Shown here: piece by piece, positions 37,481 to 46,529 of the stretch
Layout of the letters: the number at the start of each line of letters is the position of its first letter
How positions within the stretch are numbered: position 1 is the first letter of the stretch
Assembly (NCBI GenBank): GCA_963761525.1
Contig: CAVXHG010000002.1
Span: 62,001-126,000 of the forward strand
Length of the DNA: 64,000 bases
DNA from: BOG-931 sp963761525
Lineage (GTDB): Bacteria > Pseudomonadota > Alphaproteobacteria > Rhizobiales > Xanthobacteraceae
Direction: 5' to 3'
The notes under the pieces: model-generated
What the model was told of the DNA's origin: nothing
Database searches by the model: none
Seen by the model: the letters and a program-made list of their open reading frames with translations, nothing else
Translations under genes and position numbers: made by a program

Positions 37481-38416
37481 TTAGTTGCGAGACGTTATCT
37501 GATTTTGCCCTGTGTGAGAGTCGTTCAAATGACCGGCTGTTCTTTTCATCAGATCGAGCAGATAGCCGGCCGCGGGTGCGAGCGGCACGTCGCGTCGCGT
37601 CACGACGATGATCGCCACCTCTGAAAGCTCTTCCTTGACCGGAATGGTGCGCAGCAATTGCGCGGCAATCGGCGAATCGACCCATTGCGCCGGCGCCATC
37701 GCCAGCAGATCGGAATTGGTCAGGCAGGTCAGCAATGTCAGCGCCGACTGGCTTTGCAGCACGAGTTTCGGCTCCCGCAGGCGATGACGCTTGAACACGT
37801 CGCCGATTTCATTCTCTGCCTTCGGTGTAATAGACGTCGTGATCCATTCTGCGTCACGCAGCGCTTTTAGCGACGTGGCGTTCGCCAATGGATGCTTTAC
37901 CCGGCACAGCACCGCGCGCTCGCCGGAAAACAGCGTTTCCTTTTTAAGCGCCGCCGGCAGCCGCAAACCAGGATCGGGGCCGATGTAAAAATCGACGCTG
38001 CCATCTTGCAGGCCCGGCGCCAGCGTCGGATAGAAACCTTCGATGACATGCAGCCGCACTTTCGGATGACGGTCGCGAAACGGCTTCAGCGATCCCGGCA
38101 ATAGCCGCAAGTGCGCGGCGATCGAAAGCCCGATGGTGATTTCGCCGAGTGCGTTGCCTTTCAGTTGCTCGAACTCGTCCTTGGCGCGGCGGACATCGTT
38201 GAGGATCGCGTTGACGCGCCGCACGAAGGCTTGCCCGAGCGGCGTCGCGATCATGCCGCGCGCGCGGCGCTCGAACAGCGCCGCGCCGAGTTCGCGTTCG
38301 AGTTCGGCGATGCTGCGTGAAAATGCCGGCTGCGCGACGCCGAGATGCCGGGCGGCAGCGCGCAAGCTGCCGTGCTCGGCAATGGCGGCGACGTACTGGA
38401 GCTGCGTAAGCTTCAC
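37481..38416 (-). CDS. LysR family transcriptional regulator
   Basis: 311 aa from a GTG (MKLTQLQYVAAIAEHGSLRAAARHLGVAQPAFSRSIAELE), with the LysR winged helix-turn-helix at residues 1-60 and a substrate-binding domain from about 90 (GEITIGLSIAAHLRLLPGSLKPF). It is divergent from the flavin monooxygenase-dioxygenase cassette at 38547, so it is its likely regulator, binding an aromatic or organic acid co-inducer; that is inference from position. The sequence is close to the GbpR/CbbR-like groups that act on catabolic genes. Confidence 0.92.
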   Translation of the reverse strand: MKLTQLQYVAAIAEHGSLRAAARHLGVAQPAFSRSIAELERELGAALFERRARGMIATPLGQAFVRRVNAILNDVRRAKDEFEQLKGNALGEITIGLSIAAHLRLLPGSLKPFRDRHPKVRLHVIEGFYPTLAPGLQDGSVDFYIGPDPGLRLPAALKKETLFSGERAVLCRVKHPLANATSLKALRDAEWITTSITPKAENEIGDVFKRHRLREPKLVLQSQSALTLLTCLTNSDLLAMAPAQWVDSPIAAQLLRTIPVKEELSEVAIIVVTRRDVPLAPAAGYLLDLMKRTAGHLNDSHTGQNQITSRN

Positions 38417-38430
38417 AGGCCGAGCATACT

Positions 38431-38447
38431 GATACCCAAATGATATC
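38431..38447. promoter_or_regulatory. candidate LysR box between the regulator and monooxygenase genes
   Basis: GATA at 38431-38434 and TATC at 38444-38447 form an interrupted palindrome containing the T-N11-A pattern (T38433, A38445) typical of LysR-type sites. It lies 15 bases upstream of the regulator start and about 100 bases upstream of the monooxygenase start, in the 130-base divergent region. Confidence 0.4.
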
Positions 38448-38546
38448 GCTAGCGAGACTTTGCCATCTTAGCGCGATCCCCTCTCCACGCTAGGAAGGTA
38501 CGGTAATTGCCGTTGAATCAAACAAGGCAAGCGGGGAGGTGCGGTC

Positions 38547-39758
38547 ATGGCTGTGGTCAGCATCAAATCGGGCGCACCACGTCCTTCAGTTGCCGAGCTG
38601 GTGGCGCGCGCCACCGAGATCGCGCCTTTCGTTCGCGCGCAGGCCGAGCGGACCGAAACCAACCGCCAAGTTTCCCACGAAATCATGGCGCGGCTGCGCG
38701 AGGCCGGTCTGTTCCGGACCATGAAGCCGGCAATCTACGGCGGTTATGAATACGGCTTCGATGCGCTGGTGCGCGTCGCCGCGCCGATCGGCGCGGCATG
38801 CGGCTCGACCGGCTGGGTATTCAGCCTCGGCATCGTCCACCAATGGCTCGCGGCGATGTTTTCAAAACAGGCGCAGGACGAATTCTGGTCCGACCCCGAC
38901 GCGCTGCTGTTCGGCTCCTATCCGCCGGTCGGCAAGGTCGAGGTTGTCGATGGCGGTTACCGGATCTCCGGCAACTGGAGTTTCACCAGCGGCTGCGATC
39001 ACGCAACATGGCTGGTGAACGGCGGCATGATTCCGCCCGCGGCAGAGGGCGCGCCGCCAACACCGGCATTTTTTCTGCTGCCGCGGGCCGATGTCCGTAT
39101 TGAGGACAACTGGTTCACCATGGGCCTTGCCGGCACCGGGAGCAAAAACGCAGTCGCGGAAAACGTTTTTGTACCTGCGCATCGCGTTGTGCCGGTCGCC
39201 GATCTGTGTGCCGGAACGGCGCCGGGCGGCAAGGTCCACGATAATCCGCTGTACCGGCACTCGATGATGTCGGCGCTGCCGTTCACTTTGGTCACGCCGG
39301 TACTCGGCATGGCGGAAGGCGCACTGGCCGATTTCGTCGATATGGCCAAGGTGCGCACCACGCGCGGCGCTGTTACCGGCGGCAACAACCGCATGGCGGA
39401 GTTCGCTACCATCCAGAGCCGCGTCGCCGAGGCGACCGGTTCGATCGAGGCGGCGCGGTTGACCATTCTCGACGCACTCGACAAGGCAATGGCGGCCGCG
39501 ACCGCGGGAGATCAGGCCAACACCGACATGCGGGTGCGCAACCGGCTGGCGCAGGCGTTCAGCGTGCGTCTCCTGATCCGCGCAGTCGACGCGATGTTCG
39601 AGGCTTCGGGTGGGCAGGGCATCTTCACCGCAAAGCCGATCCAGCGGGCGTGGCGCGATGCCCACGCCGCTGCCGTGCATGTCAGCATGAACTGGGACGC
39701 GGTGAGCACGATGTACGGCCAGCACGCCCTTGGTCTCGATCCCAAAGGGCAATACTAA
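38547..39758 (+). CDS. acyl-CoA dehydrogenase-fold flavin monooxygenase (HsaA-like)
   Basis: 403 aa oxygenase component of a two-component flavin monooxygenase (group D). N-terminal helical domain with SHEIMARLREAGLFRTMKPAIYGGYE, GSTGWVFSLGIVHQWLAAMF near residue 92, ISGNWSFTSGCDHATW near 137, and WFTMGLAGTGSKNAV. The C-terminus has GGQGIF and a final AAAVHVSMNWD. The series fits HsaA/HpaH-type hydroxylases of phenols or sterol rings and not a true acyl-CoA dehydrogenase, as no catalytic Glu context is seen. Strong GGAGGT start site. It needs a flavin reductase, not encoded in the window. First gene of the cassette before the extradiol dioxygenase. Confidence 0.85.
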   Translation: MAVVSIKSGAPRPSVAELVARATEIAPFVRAQAERTETNRQVSHEIMARLREAGLFRTMKPAIYGGYEYGFDALVRVAAPIGAACGSTGWVFSLGIVHQWLAAMFSKQAQDEFWSDPDALLFGSYPPVGKVEVVDGGYRISGNWSFTSGCDHATWLVNGGMIPPAAEGAPPTPAFFLLPRADVRIEDNWFTMGLAGTGSKNAVAENVFVPAHRVVPVADLCAGTAPGGKVHDNPLYRHSMMSALPFTLVTPVLGMAEGALADFVDMAKVRTTRGAVTGGNNRMAEFATIQSRVAEATGSIEAARLTILDALDKAMAAATAGDQANTDMRVRNRLAQAFSVRLLIRAVDAMFEASGGQGIFTAKPIQRAWRDAHAAAVHVSMNWDAVSTMYGQHALGLDPKGQY

Positions 39759-39808
39759 GTTTGGTGCACGTCATAAAATCGGCGAGTGGCTTGGCGGGAG
39801 GAAGTCCG

Positions 39809-40816
39809 ATGGCGCGTAAAACTTTGCCACAAGTGGCAACAGGTTTTGTCGCTGCTGTTGCCGTCGTCGCCGCGCTCGCCGTGACTGTTACTTCAATGGC
39901 GGGCACTTCGGCGCGCGCCGACGATTATCCGGTGCGGCCGGTTCGCATCATTGTGCCGACAGGTCCTGGCGGCGGTTATGACGTGATGGCCCGGATCGTG
40001 GCGGATCAATTGGGCGCGCGGCTCGGGCAAGGCGTCTTTGTCGAGAACCGCACCGGGGCGGGCACGATTGTCGGCACGCAGGCAGCGATCGCGGCGCAGC
40101 CGGATGGCTACACGCTGCTCGCCGGCGGTCTCAGCAACATTGTCTTCAACGCCAGTCTGTATCGGACGGCGCCGTACGATGCGCTGACGCAGCTTGTTCC
40201 GGTCGCCATCGTGTACCGGCTTTCCTACATGCTGGTCGGCTCGAATAAACTGGCGTTCGGCGGCGTGAACGACATTATCGCTGCTGCGAAAGCCAAGCCT
40301 AACAGTCTCAATCTTGCGACTGCCGGTGTCGGCACCGGTCAGCAGCTCACTGCGGTCGCGTTCATGAAGGCGACCGACACAAAATTTATCGAAGTGCCCT
40401 ACAAGGGCGCCACAGCGGTTTATCCTGACTTGATCGCCGGCCGCGTTGATCTGTTTTTTGATTCAGTCACCGGCGCGCTGCCTTTTGTCCAATCCGGCAA
40501 GGTGAAGGGTTTTGCAGTGCTGGCTCCGCAGCGGGCGAAGGATGCGCCGGATGTCCCCACGATGGACCAGGCAGGCATCGGCGGTCTCAACGTCGATTCG
40601 TGGATCGGTCTGTTTGCGCCGGCCGGTACGCCAAAGGCGGTGATCGGGAAGCTTCAGAACGAAATCGCTGCCTCGTCGCCCGAGCTAAAGACAAAATTCG
40701 CGGCGACCGGCGCCGATTATATGTGGGTTGCCCCTGAGCAACTGGACGGCTTTGTTCACGCCGAATACGGCAAGTGGAGCAAGCTCATCAAGGATGCAGG
40801 GATTACCCTGGAGTGA
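39809..40816 (+). CDS. Bug family tripartite tricarboxylate transporter substrate-binding protein
   Basis: 335 aa from the ATG at 39809, with GGGAGGAAG just upstream. Signal peptide cleaved near ARA-DDYPVRP, then the Bug signature (YPVRPVRIIVPTGPGGGYDVMARIVA, residues 38-63), ENRTGAGTIVGTQAAIAAQPDGYTLL and WIGLFAPAGTPK. Periplasmic binding protein for a carboxylate or aromatic acid. No TctA or TctB membrane genes are in the window, which is common for the orphan Bug proteins abundant in these bacteria. Within the cassette it probably binds the substrate that the oxygenases use. Confidence 0.93.
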   Translation: MARKTLPQVATGFVAAVAVVAALAVTVTSMAGTSARADDYPVRPVRIIVPTGPGGGYDVMARIVADQLGARLGQGVFVENRTGAGTIVGTQAAIAAQPDGYTLLAGGLSNIVFNASLYRTAPYDALTQLVPVAIVYRLSYMLVGSNKLAFGGVNDIIAAAKAKPNSLNLATAGVGTGQQLTAVAFMKATDTKFIEVPYKGATAVYPDLIAGRVDLFFDSVTGALPFVQSGKVKGFAVLAPQRAKDAPDVPTMDQAGIGGLNVDSWIGLFAPAGTPKAVIGKLQNEIAASSPELKTKFAATGADYMWVAPEQLDGFVHAEYGKWSKLIKDAGITLE

Positions 40817-40868
40817 TGAAAAGACAAATCCGGATCACAACCAGACTGAATGGAAAACGAGGTTTGAG

Positions 40869-41162
40869 GTGAGGGATTATTGGCTCAACAAGCTGTTCTT
40901 CGACATTCAGCAGCCCGCGGTGGCGGCTGAATACAAGAAGGATCGCAACGCGGTATTGGCACGCTATCCGATGAGTGCCGAGCTGCGCCAGGCATTGCTC
41001 GCCGACGACATCGAGACCATCGCGCCGCATGTGAACGCGTATCTGCTCCGCTTTTACTACGCGATCGTCGGCATGAAGGACGCTGAGTTCATCCGGCGGC
41101 TGAACGAATTACCGAATGCGCCAGCGGCGCCAAAAGGCAAAGAGGGAGTGTCACATGGCTAA
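40869..41162 (+). CDS. LigA-like small subunit of extradiol dioxygenase
   Basis: 97 aa from the GTG at 40869, with ACGAGG upstream. The sequence MRDYWLNKLFFDIQQPAVAA followed by YPMSAELRQALLADDIETI and LLRFYYAIVGMKDAEFIRRL matches the alpha subunit (LigA) of protocatechuate 4,5-dioxygenase-type enzymes, which covers the active site of the beta subunit. Its TAA overlaps the LigB ATG by eight bases. It starts 52 bases after the Bug gene. It is shorter than LigA of Sphingobium, with only the core helices. Confidence 0.85.
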   Translation: MRDYWLNKLFFDIQQPAVAAEYKKDRNAVLARYPMSAELRQALLADDIETIAPHVNAYLLRFYYAIVGMKDAEFIRRLNELPNAPAAPKGKEGVSHG

Positions 41163-41988
41163 TCTTGTTGGCGTTTACGCGGCGAGCCACGGCCCGATGA
41201 TCGCGCGCGAATGGGACAGCTTGACGCCGCCGACTCGCGCTTCCGTGGAAGAAGGTTTTGGCCAGGTCGGCAAACGGATGATGGCGTCGCGGCCTGACGT
41301 GCTGGTGATCGTGTCGCCGGATCATTGGGTGAATTTCTTCCTCAACAATTTCCCGGCGTTCTGTGTCGGCGTCGGCGCCGAGCATGACGGGCCGCCGGAG
41401 CCGTTCCTGAAAAAGCATTTTCATCATCCGACGCTGGCCGGGCATCCGGGTCTCGGCAATCACATCATGAACACGGCGATCGAGCGCGATTTCGATCCGT
41501 CGCTGTCGCACCGGCTCACGCTCGATCACGGCTTTTGCCTGCCGCTCTGGCGCATGGCTATCGATCCGATCCCGCCGATCGTGCCGATCGTGGTCAACGA
41601 GGTCGACGATCCGATGCCGACGATGCGGCGCTGCCTCGCGTTCGGTTCGTTGCTGAAAGAGGCGATCGCCAGCTATCCGGAAAATCTCCGCGTCGCGGTG
41701 CTGGCGACCGGCGGCTTGAGCCATTTCATCGGCGAGCCAGGCATGGGCCAGATCGACGAGAAATTCGACCGCACCTGCATCTCGCTGTTCGAGCACGGCG
41801 ATCCCGCGGCGCTCGCCTCGACGCTGGAGAACGAAGTGCGCCACACCGGCAACGGCGGTCATGAGGTGCGCAACTGGGTCGTCGCCCACGCCACCGCCGG
41901 GAACAAAGGCTTCGAGCTGATCGGCTACGCGCCGCTTGAGGAGATCTACGTCGGTTGCGCCTTCGCGGAATGGCGGGTGGCGGCGTAG
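41155..41988 (+). CDS. LigB-type class III extradiol ring-cleavage dioxygenase, catalytic subunit
   Basis: 277 aa, starts MANLVGVYAASHGPMIAREW. His12, His57 (VSPDHWVNFF) and a Glu in GGHEVRNWVVAHATAGNKG are the expected Fe(II) ligands, and His in ATGGLSHFIGEPG is the catalytic base. With the LigA-like subunit it should cleave a catechol-type ring (protocatechuate, gallate or a related acid) in the meta position. Its last 52 codons and 98 bases of following DNA are repeated almost exactly at 47750-48003, and shorter parts recur near 50.1 and 54.4 kb. Confidence 0.92.
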   Translation: MANLVGVYAASHGPMIAREWDSLTPPTRASVEEGFGQVGKRMMASRPDVLVIVSPDHWVNFFLNNFPAFCVGVGAEHDGPPEPFLKKHFHHPTLAGHPGLGNHIMNTAIERDFDPSLSHRLTLDHGFCLPLWRMAIDPIPPIVPIVVNEVDDPMPTMRRCLAFGSLLKEAIASYPENLRVAVLATGGLSHFIGEPGMGQIDEKFDRTCISLFEHGDPAALASTLENEVRHTGNGGHEVRNWVVAHATAGNKGFELIGYAPLEEIYVGCAFAEWRVAA

Positions 41989-42086
41989 GGCGAGGAATTA
42001 TAAGCGGTCAAGCCAAGGTTCGCTTTCGGGTGAAAGCGGACCTCGCGATTTGACAGCGTCGTGTCTGCTAATGACCCGGAACGGAC
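41833..42086 (+). repeat. ligB 3'-end repeat, copy 1 (in the intact gene)
   Basis: The last 52 codons of ligB plus the following 98 bases, including CTTTCGGGTGAAAG, GCGGACCTCGCGATTTGACA and TCTGCTAATGACCCGGAACG. Compared with copy 2 (47750-48003) there are about ten mismatches in 254 bases and no gaps. This is the only copy attached to a full gene. The flank beyond 42086 has a different sequence in each copy. Confidence 0.9.
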
Positions 42087-42173
42087 ATTGGACGTAGCTG
42101 GAGCTGGAAGCCTCGGTAGCGAATGCCGCCCGAGCCATCGCCGTGGCGGCCAAGAGAACGGCGGCGTACGCCT

Positions 42174-43556
42174 TTAGGCGCGAGGTATGTCGGGCAGCGG
42201 GGCAGCTGTTGATTGTGTTCCGGCCTGTGCTTTTTTCTTCCAATCACGCCGGAGAAGCTGATTGAGCAATACAGCCACCACGGTGGACAACGTCAGCGAT
42301 GAATCAAACAGCGGCCGCATCCAATCGTGGACGTGCGCATAAAGCTCTGGCATCACGTCGAGGCTTATTCCAAACATCAGCGCCATGCCGATGACGAACA
42401 TCCTGCGCACGTCGACGTGCGAGTGCAGGATGATTTGAATACCCGACACTATCATGAAGCAGACGACCAGCACCAAGACCGCGCCAGCCACGGGCCCTGG
42501 AATAATGGACAAAACAGCGGTCAATTTTGGCGAAAGTCCAAGGATGCAAAACAAGGCGCCGGCGGCGACGCCGATCCAGCGGCTGGTCGCGCCGGACACG
42601 ATGCTCAGCGTGACGTTGCTGGCCGACGTATCTGAGGCGACGCCACCTAGCAGCCCCGAAGCAACGACAGCGAGACCATCGGCAACAAGTCCATCGCCGA
42701 TCCGATCGATGTCTGGCTGCTCCCAGTTTGGATCATTGGCCTTCTCGCACAGCACCAGGTTGCCGAAGGACTTCAATGCTCCGCAGATCGAAACAATGAC
42801 GAATACCGGAACCAGCGACCAGCGGAATGAAATATCGAGTATTCCCTGGTAGTGCGGCAGTCCGACCCAAGACGCTTCCGCCACCTTGTGGAACGCGGTA
42901 TCGCGAAGCACGCCAAGCACAGCGGATAGCAGGAATCCCCCTACAAGCCCTATCAGCATTGCGTAGAGCTTGAGCTGCTTCGATCCCCACACATTGATTC
43001 CCACCATTACCAGGAGGGTGAAGGCTGCGGTCGCGAAGGCGCTGGGATTGATCGGGTCGCCGGCATAGTCGACGCCAAGAAACTTCGAGGTTCCGAGTGG
43101 CACCAAACCGAACGCCACCATGAAAACCACCAAGCCGGTGATTTCGGCGGGAAACAGAAATGCCAAACGGTGAGTGAGCCGACCGAACACGACCTCCACG
43201 AGACCAGCGACAATTGTCATGCCCCGCATTAGCGGCAGCCCGCCAAGCCATGCTGCACCGATCGATGCGGCGAAGAAGTTCGGACCACAAAGATTGGGGC
43301 AGAGATAGCCGGAGCCGATGCCGTGCCAGCGCGCGGCTTGAACCATCGTGCCGAGTCCACAAGCTATCATCGTCATCGCCAGCACGGCCTGCACTTGTTG
43401 ATCGTCGCCGCCGATCTCGGTAACGAGCACAACGGGCAATACCAGCGTGCTCGACATTAGAAAGATATGCTGAAGGGCGAGGGTGATCAGGACTGAATAT
43501 GGCGGTATGTCCTCTAGGCCGTAAGTCAGATCGACTGACTCGCTCATGTCCGGCAC
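42174..43556 (-). CDS. NCS2 family xanthine/uracil:cation symporter
   Basis: 460 aa with about 12-14 hydrophobic segments. NCS2 marks: ALQHIFLMSSTLVLPVVL at 28-45, GSGYLCPNLCGPNFF near 87, and a SFGNLVLCEKANDPNW stretch near 270. The long C-terminal block is normal to LLRRDWKKKAQ. It probably imports a nucleobase or a related heterocycle; the specificity cannot be set. It ends 88 bases after ligB repeat copy 1 in the convergent direction. The Cache-domain gene lies five bases upstream, so the two form an operon. Confidence 0.9.
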   Translation of the reverse strand: MPDMSESVDLTYGLEDIPPYSVLITLALQHIFLMSSTLVLPVVLVTEIGGDDQQVQAVLAMTMIACGLGTMVQAARWHGIGSGYLCPNLCGPNFFAASIGAAWLGGLPLMRGMTIVAGLVEVVFGRLTHRLAFLFPAEITGLVVFMVAFGLVPLGTSKFLGVDYAGDPINPSAFATAAFTLLVMVGINVWGSKQLKLYAMLIGLVGGFLLSAVLGVLRDTAFHKVAEASWVGLPHYQGILDISFRWSLVPVFVIVSICGALKSFGNLVLCEKANDPNWEQPDIDRIGDGLVADGLAVVASGLLGGVASDTSASNVTLSIVSGATSRWIGVAAGALFCILGLSPKLTAVLSIIPGPVAGAVLVLVVCFMIVSGIQIILHSHVDVRRMFVIGMALMFGISLDVMPELYAHVHDWMRPLFDSSLTLSTVVAVLLNQLLRRDWKKKAQAGTQSTAAPLPDIPRA

Positions 43557-43560
43557 CTTC

Positions 43561-44478
43561 CTAGACGTGCATCCAAATCGGTGTGGCCAAGTAAAAGTCT
43601 GAGCCTACGACAAAGGTCTCGCCGCCGACCGTTACCTTGCGGGCATACATGAGCTTGCGTGTGGGAACCGGGCTGCCGGGCTTGGGCCAAAGATATTGCA
43701 TCCAAGCGGTGTCTGTTTTGGTGAGCTTGTTGAGCAGTTCGTGAATTACCGGCATACCGACGGCGTCCCGAAAGTCGGAGAGATCGCGCCCGGCATCCGT
43801 TGGGAAGGAGGGATCGACCAACGTACGGCCATTTTCGTCGAGGACGAAAATGTAGGCGCCGAGAAAGACGAACGGCGAAGCCGGATCACGAAATTCCTTA
43901 AAAGCTGCGTCCTTGCCTTCGGTCAGCAGCTTCTCGCAGGCCAATTCGACGCGGTCCTGTACGAATGCGCGCTCCGTCTTCATGTTGTAGAGGCCGCTAC
44001 CCACCAGATAGACAGTACCGTCCGGTGCTATCGCCTTGCGGATGTAGGCGCTCTTCCATAACGGGGTAAGCTGCGTCCTATATTCCCAGAGATAGAACAC
44101 CCAGTCGCTTGCATCGCGCTCCGGCTTTTTGGCGACATCCGTGATCATACGGATCACCGCCTTGCCGTTCATGTCATGGAGGCCGATGATGTTCTTACCG
44201 ACAAGGCGGGGCTCGATCGGATGAAACACGTTAGTTCCATCCGTCGTGTACACAAACAGATAGTAGTCGTCGTAAAACCATTTCGAATTCGGAACGCCAA
44301 ATTCCTTGAAGGCAGTCTCACCGTTCTGCTCGATTTCAGCTGCCGCCTCTTCGACTAAGGCAACAAGTTGCTTAGTGTCTTCATAAGTGTAATGCGACAG
44401 CCGATCTTCCTGGCCGCCAAGCGCGATGCTGGGTGCCAGCGCGATCGTGGCTAGCACAAGCCAGCATAATCCTTTCAA
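43561..44478 (-). CDS. secreted double Cache domain protein
   Basis: 305 aa from TTG 44478, chosen because AGAGG lies six bases before it and MKGLCWLVLATIALAPSIALG is then a good signal peptide. The in-frame extension to 44736 is repeat DNA. Two similar halves: TKQLVALVEEAAAEIEQNGETAFKEFGVPNSKWFYDDYYLFVYTTDGTNVFHP..VGKNI, and ACEKLLTEGKDAAFKEFRDPASPFVFLGAYIFVLDENGRTLVDPSFP..GRDL, both with the 'D-x-x-G-x-x-x-x-x-P' Cache strand. No membrane or signalling domain follows, so it is a free periplasmic ligand-binding protein. Pairing with the NCS2 permease suggests a shared ligand. Confidence 0.82.
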   Translation of the reverse strand: MKGLCWLVLATIALAPSIALGGQEDRLSHYTYEDTKQLVALVEEAAAEIEQNGETAFKEFGVPNSKWFYDDYYLFVYTTDGTNVFHPIEPRLVGKNIIGLHDMNGKAVIRMITDVAKKPERDASDWVFYLWEYRTQLTPLWKSAYIRKAIAPDGTVYLVGSGLYNMKTERAFVQDRVELACEKLLTEGKDAAFKEFRDPASPFVFLGAYIFVLDENGRTLVDPSFPTDAGRDLSDFRDAVGMPVIHELLNKLTKTDTAWMQYLWPKPGSPVPTRKLMYARKVTVGGETFVVGSDFYLATPIWMHV

Positions 44479-44618
44479 GATGAGCCTCTGACTTGGATGC
44501 AACCCGGTCCAACGGAAATTCTGGAGACATTCTGCGCCTTTTTGGCTAGCGATCAAGGTATTGCTTGCCCGTGCTGCCCAAGCGCCTGGTTTCTGTAAGT
44601 TGATTTGTTTGGTGGTGA

Positions 44619-44740
44619 TGTCTGCGTTTGGCCCGAAACGGTCGCGCCGACTGGTCGCGTTCGCGTCCGCTTTCAGGAGTCTTTCTGCCGCGCCAATTTG
44701 GTGCGGTCGAGGCAGAAGATGACCCGAAACAGACATTGAT
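44619..44740. repeat. two members of a short dispersed repeat family
   Basis: TCTGCGTTTGGCCCGAAACGGTCG at 44621-44644 and GCAGAAGATGACCCGAAACAGACATTG at 44713-44739 resemble TCTGCTAATGACCCGGAACGGACATTG at 42064-42090. Further members are at 47658, 47977, 50249 and 51325. The consensus is TCTGCT-N2-TG(A/G)CCC-N2-AA-N-CGGACAT, an imperfect palindrome. Such units often generate spurious ORFs with 'YWPKADI' or 'FGPNADI' peptides in related genomes, and the first one here does so in the Cache gene's upstream frame. Confidence 0.65.
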
Positions 44741-44787
44741 GAAGACCGTGGATCGTTGACCTTAGCCCGTACCGTTATGAAATCCGC

Positions 44788-45897
44788 TCAACCGCTCTGT
44801 TGCCGCCAAAACAAGGAGTCCTGGCCAAAGCCATCGGCCATAAGCCGCGCTTGGTGCCAATCACGGTCCTGCTCGCGAACCAGCGCGCGGTACTGCCGCG
44901 GTGGCAAGCCGAAGCGCGCGCGGAACGCCCGGGTGAACTGGCTCGTGCCGCCGAAGCCGCAGCGATCGGCAATCTCCTTCAGCGCGTGCTCGTCCTTATC
45001 GTCGGCCAGCATAAGGCGCAAAGCTTCGTCAAGCCGGCGCTTCAATAATACCGTGCGAATCCCGCCTTCCGCCGCCAACAGTCGGTAGAGCGACGCGCGC
45101 GAGACGTGCGCCACCTCGGCGATCTCGTCGGGGCCGAGGTGCTCGTCGCCGAGATGCGCGTCGATGTAATCCAGCGCCACCTTTCTCTTCGACTTCACGT
45201 GGTCCGCTTCATCGCCCGCCTGCCTTGCACGCGCGCAGGCGGTTGTCAGCGCTACAATGCCCTCGATTGCCGCCTCAGCTACGCTCACTGTCAGTCCGTC
45301 AGCCTGAGCGTAAAATTCCTGCATCGCGGCGCCGATTAGACGAGCCGCGCCGCTGTCGCGCGGAAAGACAAGGCCATGCGGCTCGATGGACAGCAATGCT
45401 GCGGGCACGCTCTCGCGGGCAAGGATAACGATGAGATTGGCGTAGTCGGTCGTCACGCTGTGGAACGGCCGGGCATAATCGACAATTTGGATGTCGCCCG
45501 CTTCGACGCGTCCACGCCGTCCAGACCAGTCGTTGTCACACGAGCCTTCGATCTCGAGATAGATGAGAAGTTGATCGGCATGTCGTGCGACAAGAGCGGG
45601 TCCTCGCGCCATAATGAACGCCGTGCCTTGACTGTGCATCAAAATCGCGCTGGGCGTGTGATAGGTACGTGTTGAGAGGGTGAAGCGTGCTTCCTCCGAC
45701 GGGGCCGGCAGCGACAGCGTATAGATGTGCGCGAACGTGTCGCGAAAAGCATGCCAGAATCGCGGACCGAATTCCCCATGCGGATTGCTGTCGAACCCCT
45801 GCAGCTTTGGCGATGAGCCGCTATCCCCGTTTTTATTTGTCGCCGGAGCCTCCGAGGGAACGGCGACCTGCGAGTCTTTTTTGATCCTGTCGAGCAC
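44788..45897 (-). CDS. AraC family transcriptional regulator
   Basis: 369 aa. An N-terminal cupin-like sensing domain of the AraC_binding_2 type (about 55-220, with TRTYHTPSAILMHSQGTAFIMARG and GDIQIVDYARPFHSVTTDYANLIVIL), then a C-terminal pair of helix-turn-helix motifs from about 240: LGPDEIAEVAHVSRASLYRLLAAEGG and LKEIADRCGFGGTSQFTRAFRARFGLPPRQYRAL. The resemblance is to the FeaR/NahR-adjacent activators of aromatic metabolism. It lies upstream of the Cache-NCS2 pair on the same strand (310 bases) and may control it. Confidence 0.9.
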   Translation of the reverse strand: MLDRIKKDSQVAVPSEAPATNKNGDSGSSPKLQGFDSNPHGEFGPRFWHAFRDTFAHIYTLSLPAPSEEARFTLSTRTYHTPSAILMHSQGTAFIMARGPALVARHADQLLIYLEIEGSCDNDWSGRRGRVEAGDIQIVDYARPFHSVTTDYANLIVILARESVPAALLSIEPHGLVFPRDSGAARLIGAAMQEFYAQADGLTVSVAEAAIEGIVALTTACARARQAGDEADHVKSKRKVALDYIDAHLGDEHLGPDEIAEVAHVSRASLYRLLAAEGGIRTVLLKRRLDEALRLMLADDKDEHALKEIADRCGFGGTSQFTRAFRARFGLPPRQYRALVREQDRDWHQARLMADGFGQDSLFWRQQSG

Positions 45898-46529
45898 AAC
45901 TCTATCTTCCGCAATCAGGATAAATTTATCAAGGCAAATGCAACGTCGTTATGAAGATTATAGCTCAAATACGCTGGCCAGATTCTCGCTGGGGCATTGA
46001 GAACCCTGGCATTGTGAACCTGGCCGGCGCGTATCGCGGCTGTATGGAGCAGTCGTCCTCTGTTCGCGGGCCGACGTTCGAACCTGATGTTCGGTAAGAA
46101 ATTGACGGTGGAGATCAATTCATTGACGCGGCGTCTCAATCTAATACCCCACCACCGACTTGCGCTTGAAAATCGCAGATTTTTCCCTCTTAACCTTTGC
46201 GAACGAACGCGCGGTTCGTCGCTATGTAGGCTGGAGCGGGCGGCTGACTGCGGCGGGGAGGATACCGCGCCGCTGTCCTATGGTTCTGCCTGAGTGTTTG
46301 TGATGCGCATGCCGTCGCCGAAGGGCAACGAGCGCGCGTCGCGTTCAACATGCGGTCGCGATGGAGAGCGGCAAATTGTGATTAGCGACTAGCGTTGGGA
46401 TCCGCATTCCAGCGGTTCGCATCAAACGCTCTATCTGATTTAGCGGGCGAGTGTGGTCGTCCTTCGACGCCGCCGCGGGTCGTTCACTTACTCATCATCA
46501 AGCGCGGACAAAGGGGTCATGATTTCCCA
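45898..46529. other. 632-base intergenic region, no gene supported
   Basis: Between the AraC gene start (minus strand) and the small membrane protein gene (plus strand). No ORF with a credible start site or family motif is visible. It should hold the AraC promoter. 'GATTAGCGACTAGCG' at 46381 faintly resembles the repeat at 9492. I see nothing else. Confidence 0.6.

Noticed and set aside
37394..37624. A 76-codon plus-strand ORF with a reasonable ATG
   Set aside because: More than half of it overlaps the end of the LysR gene on the other strand, and the peptide has no family pattern.
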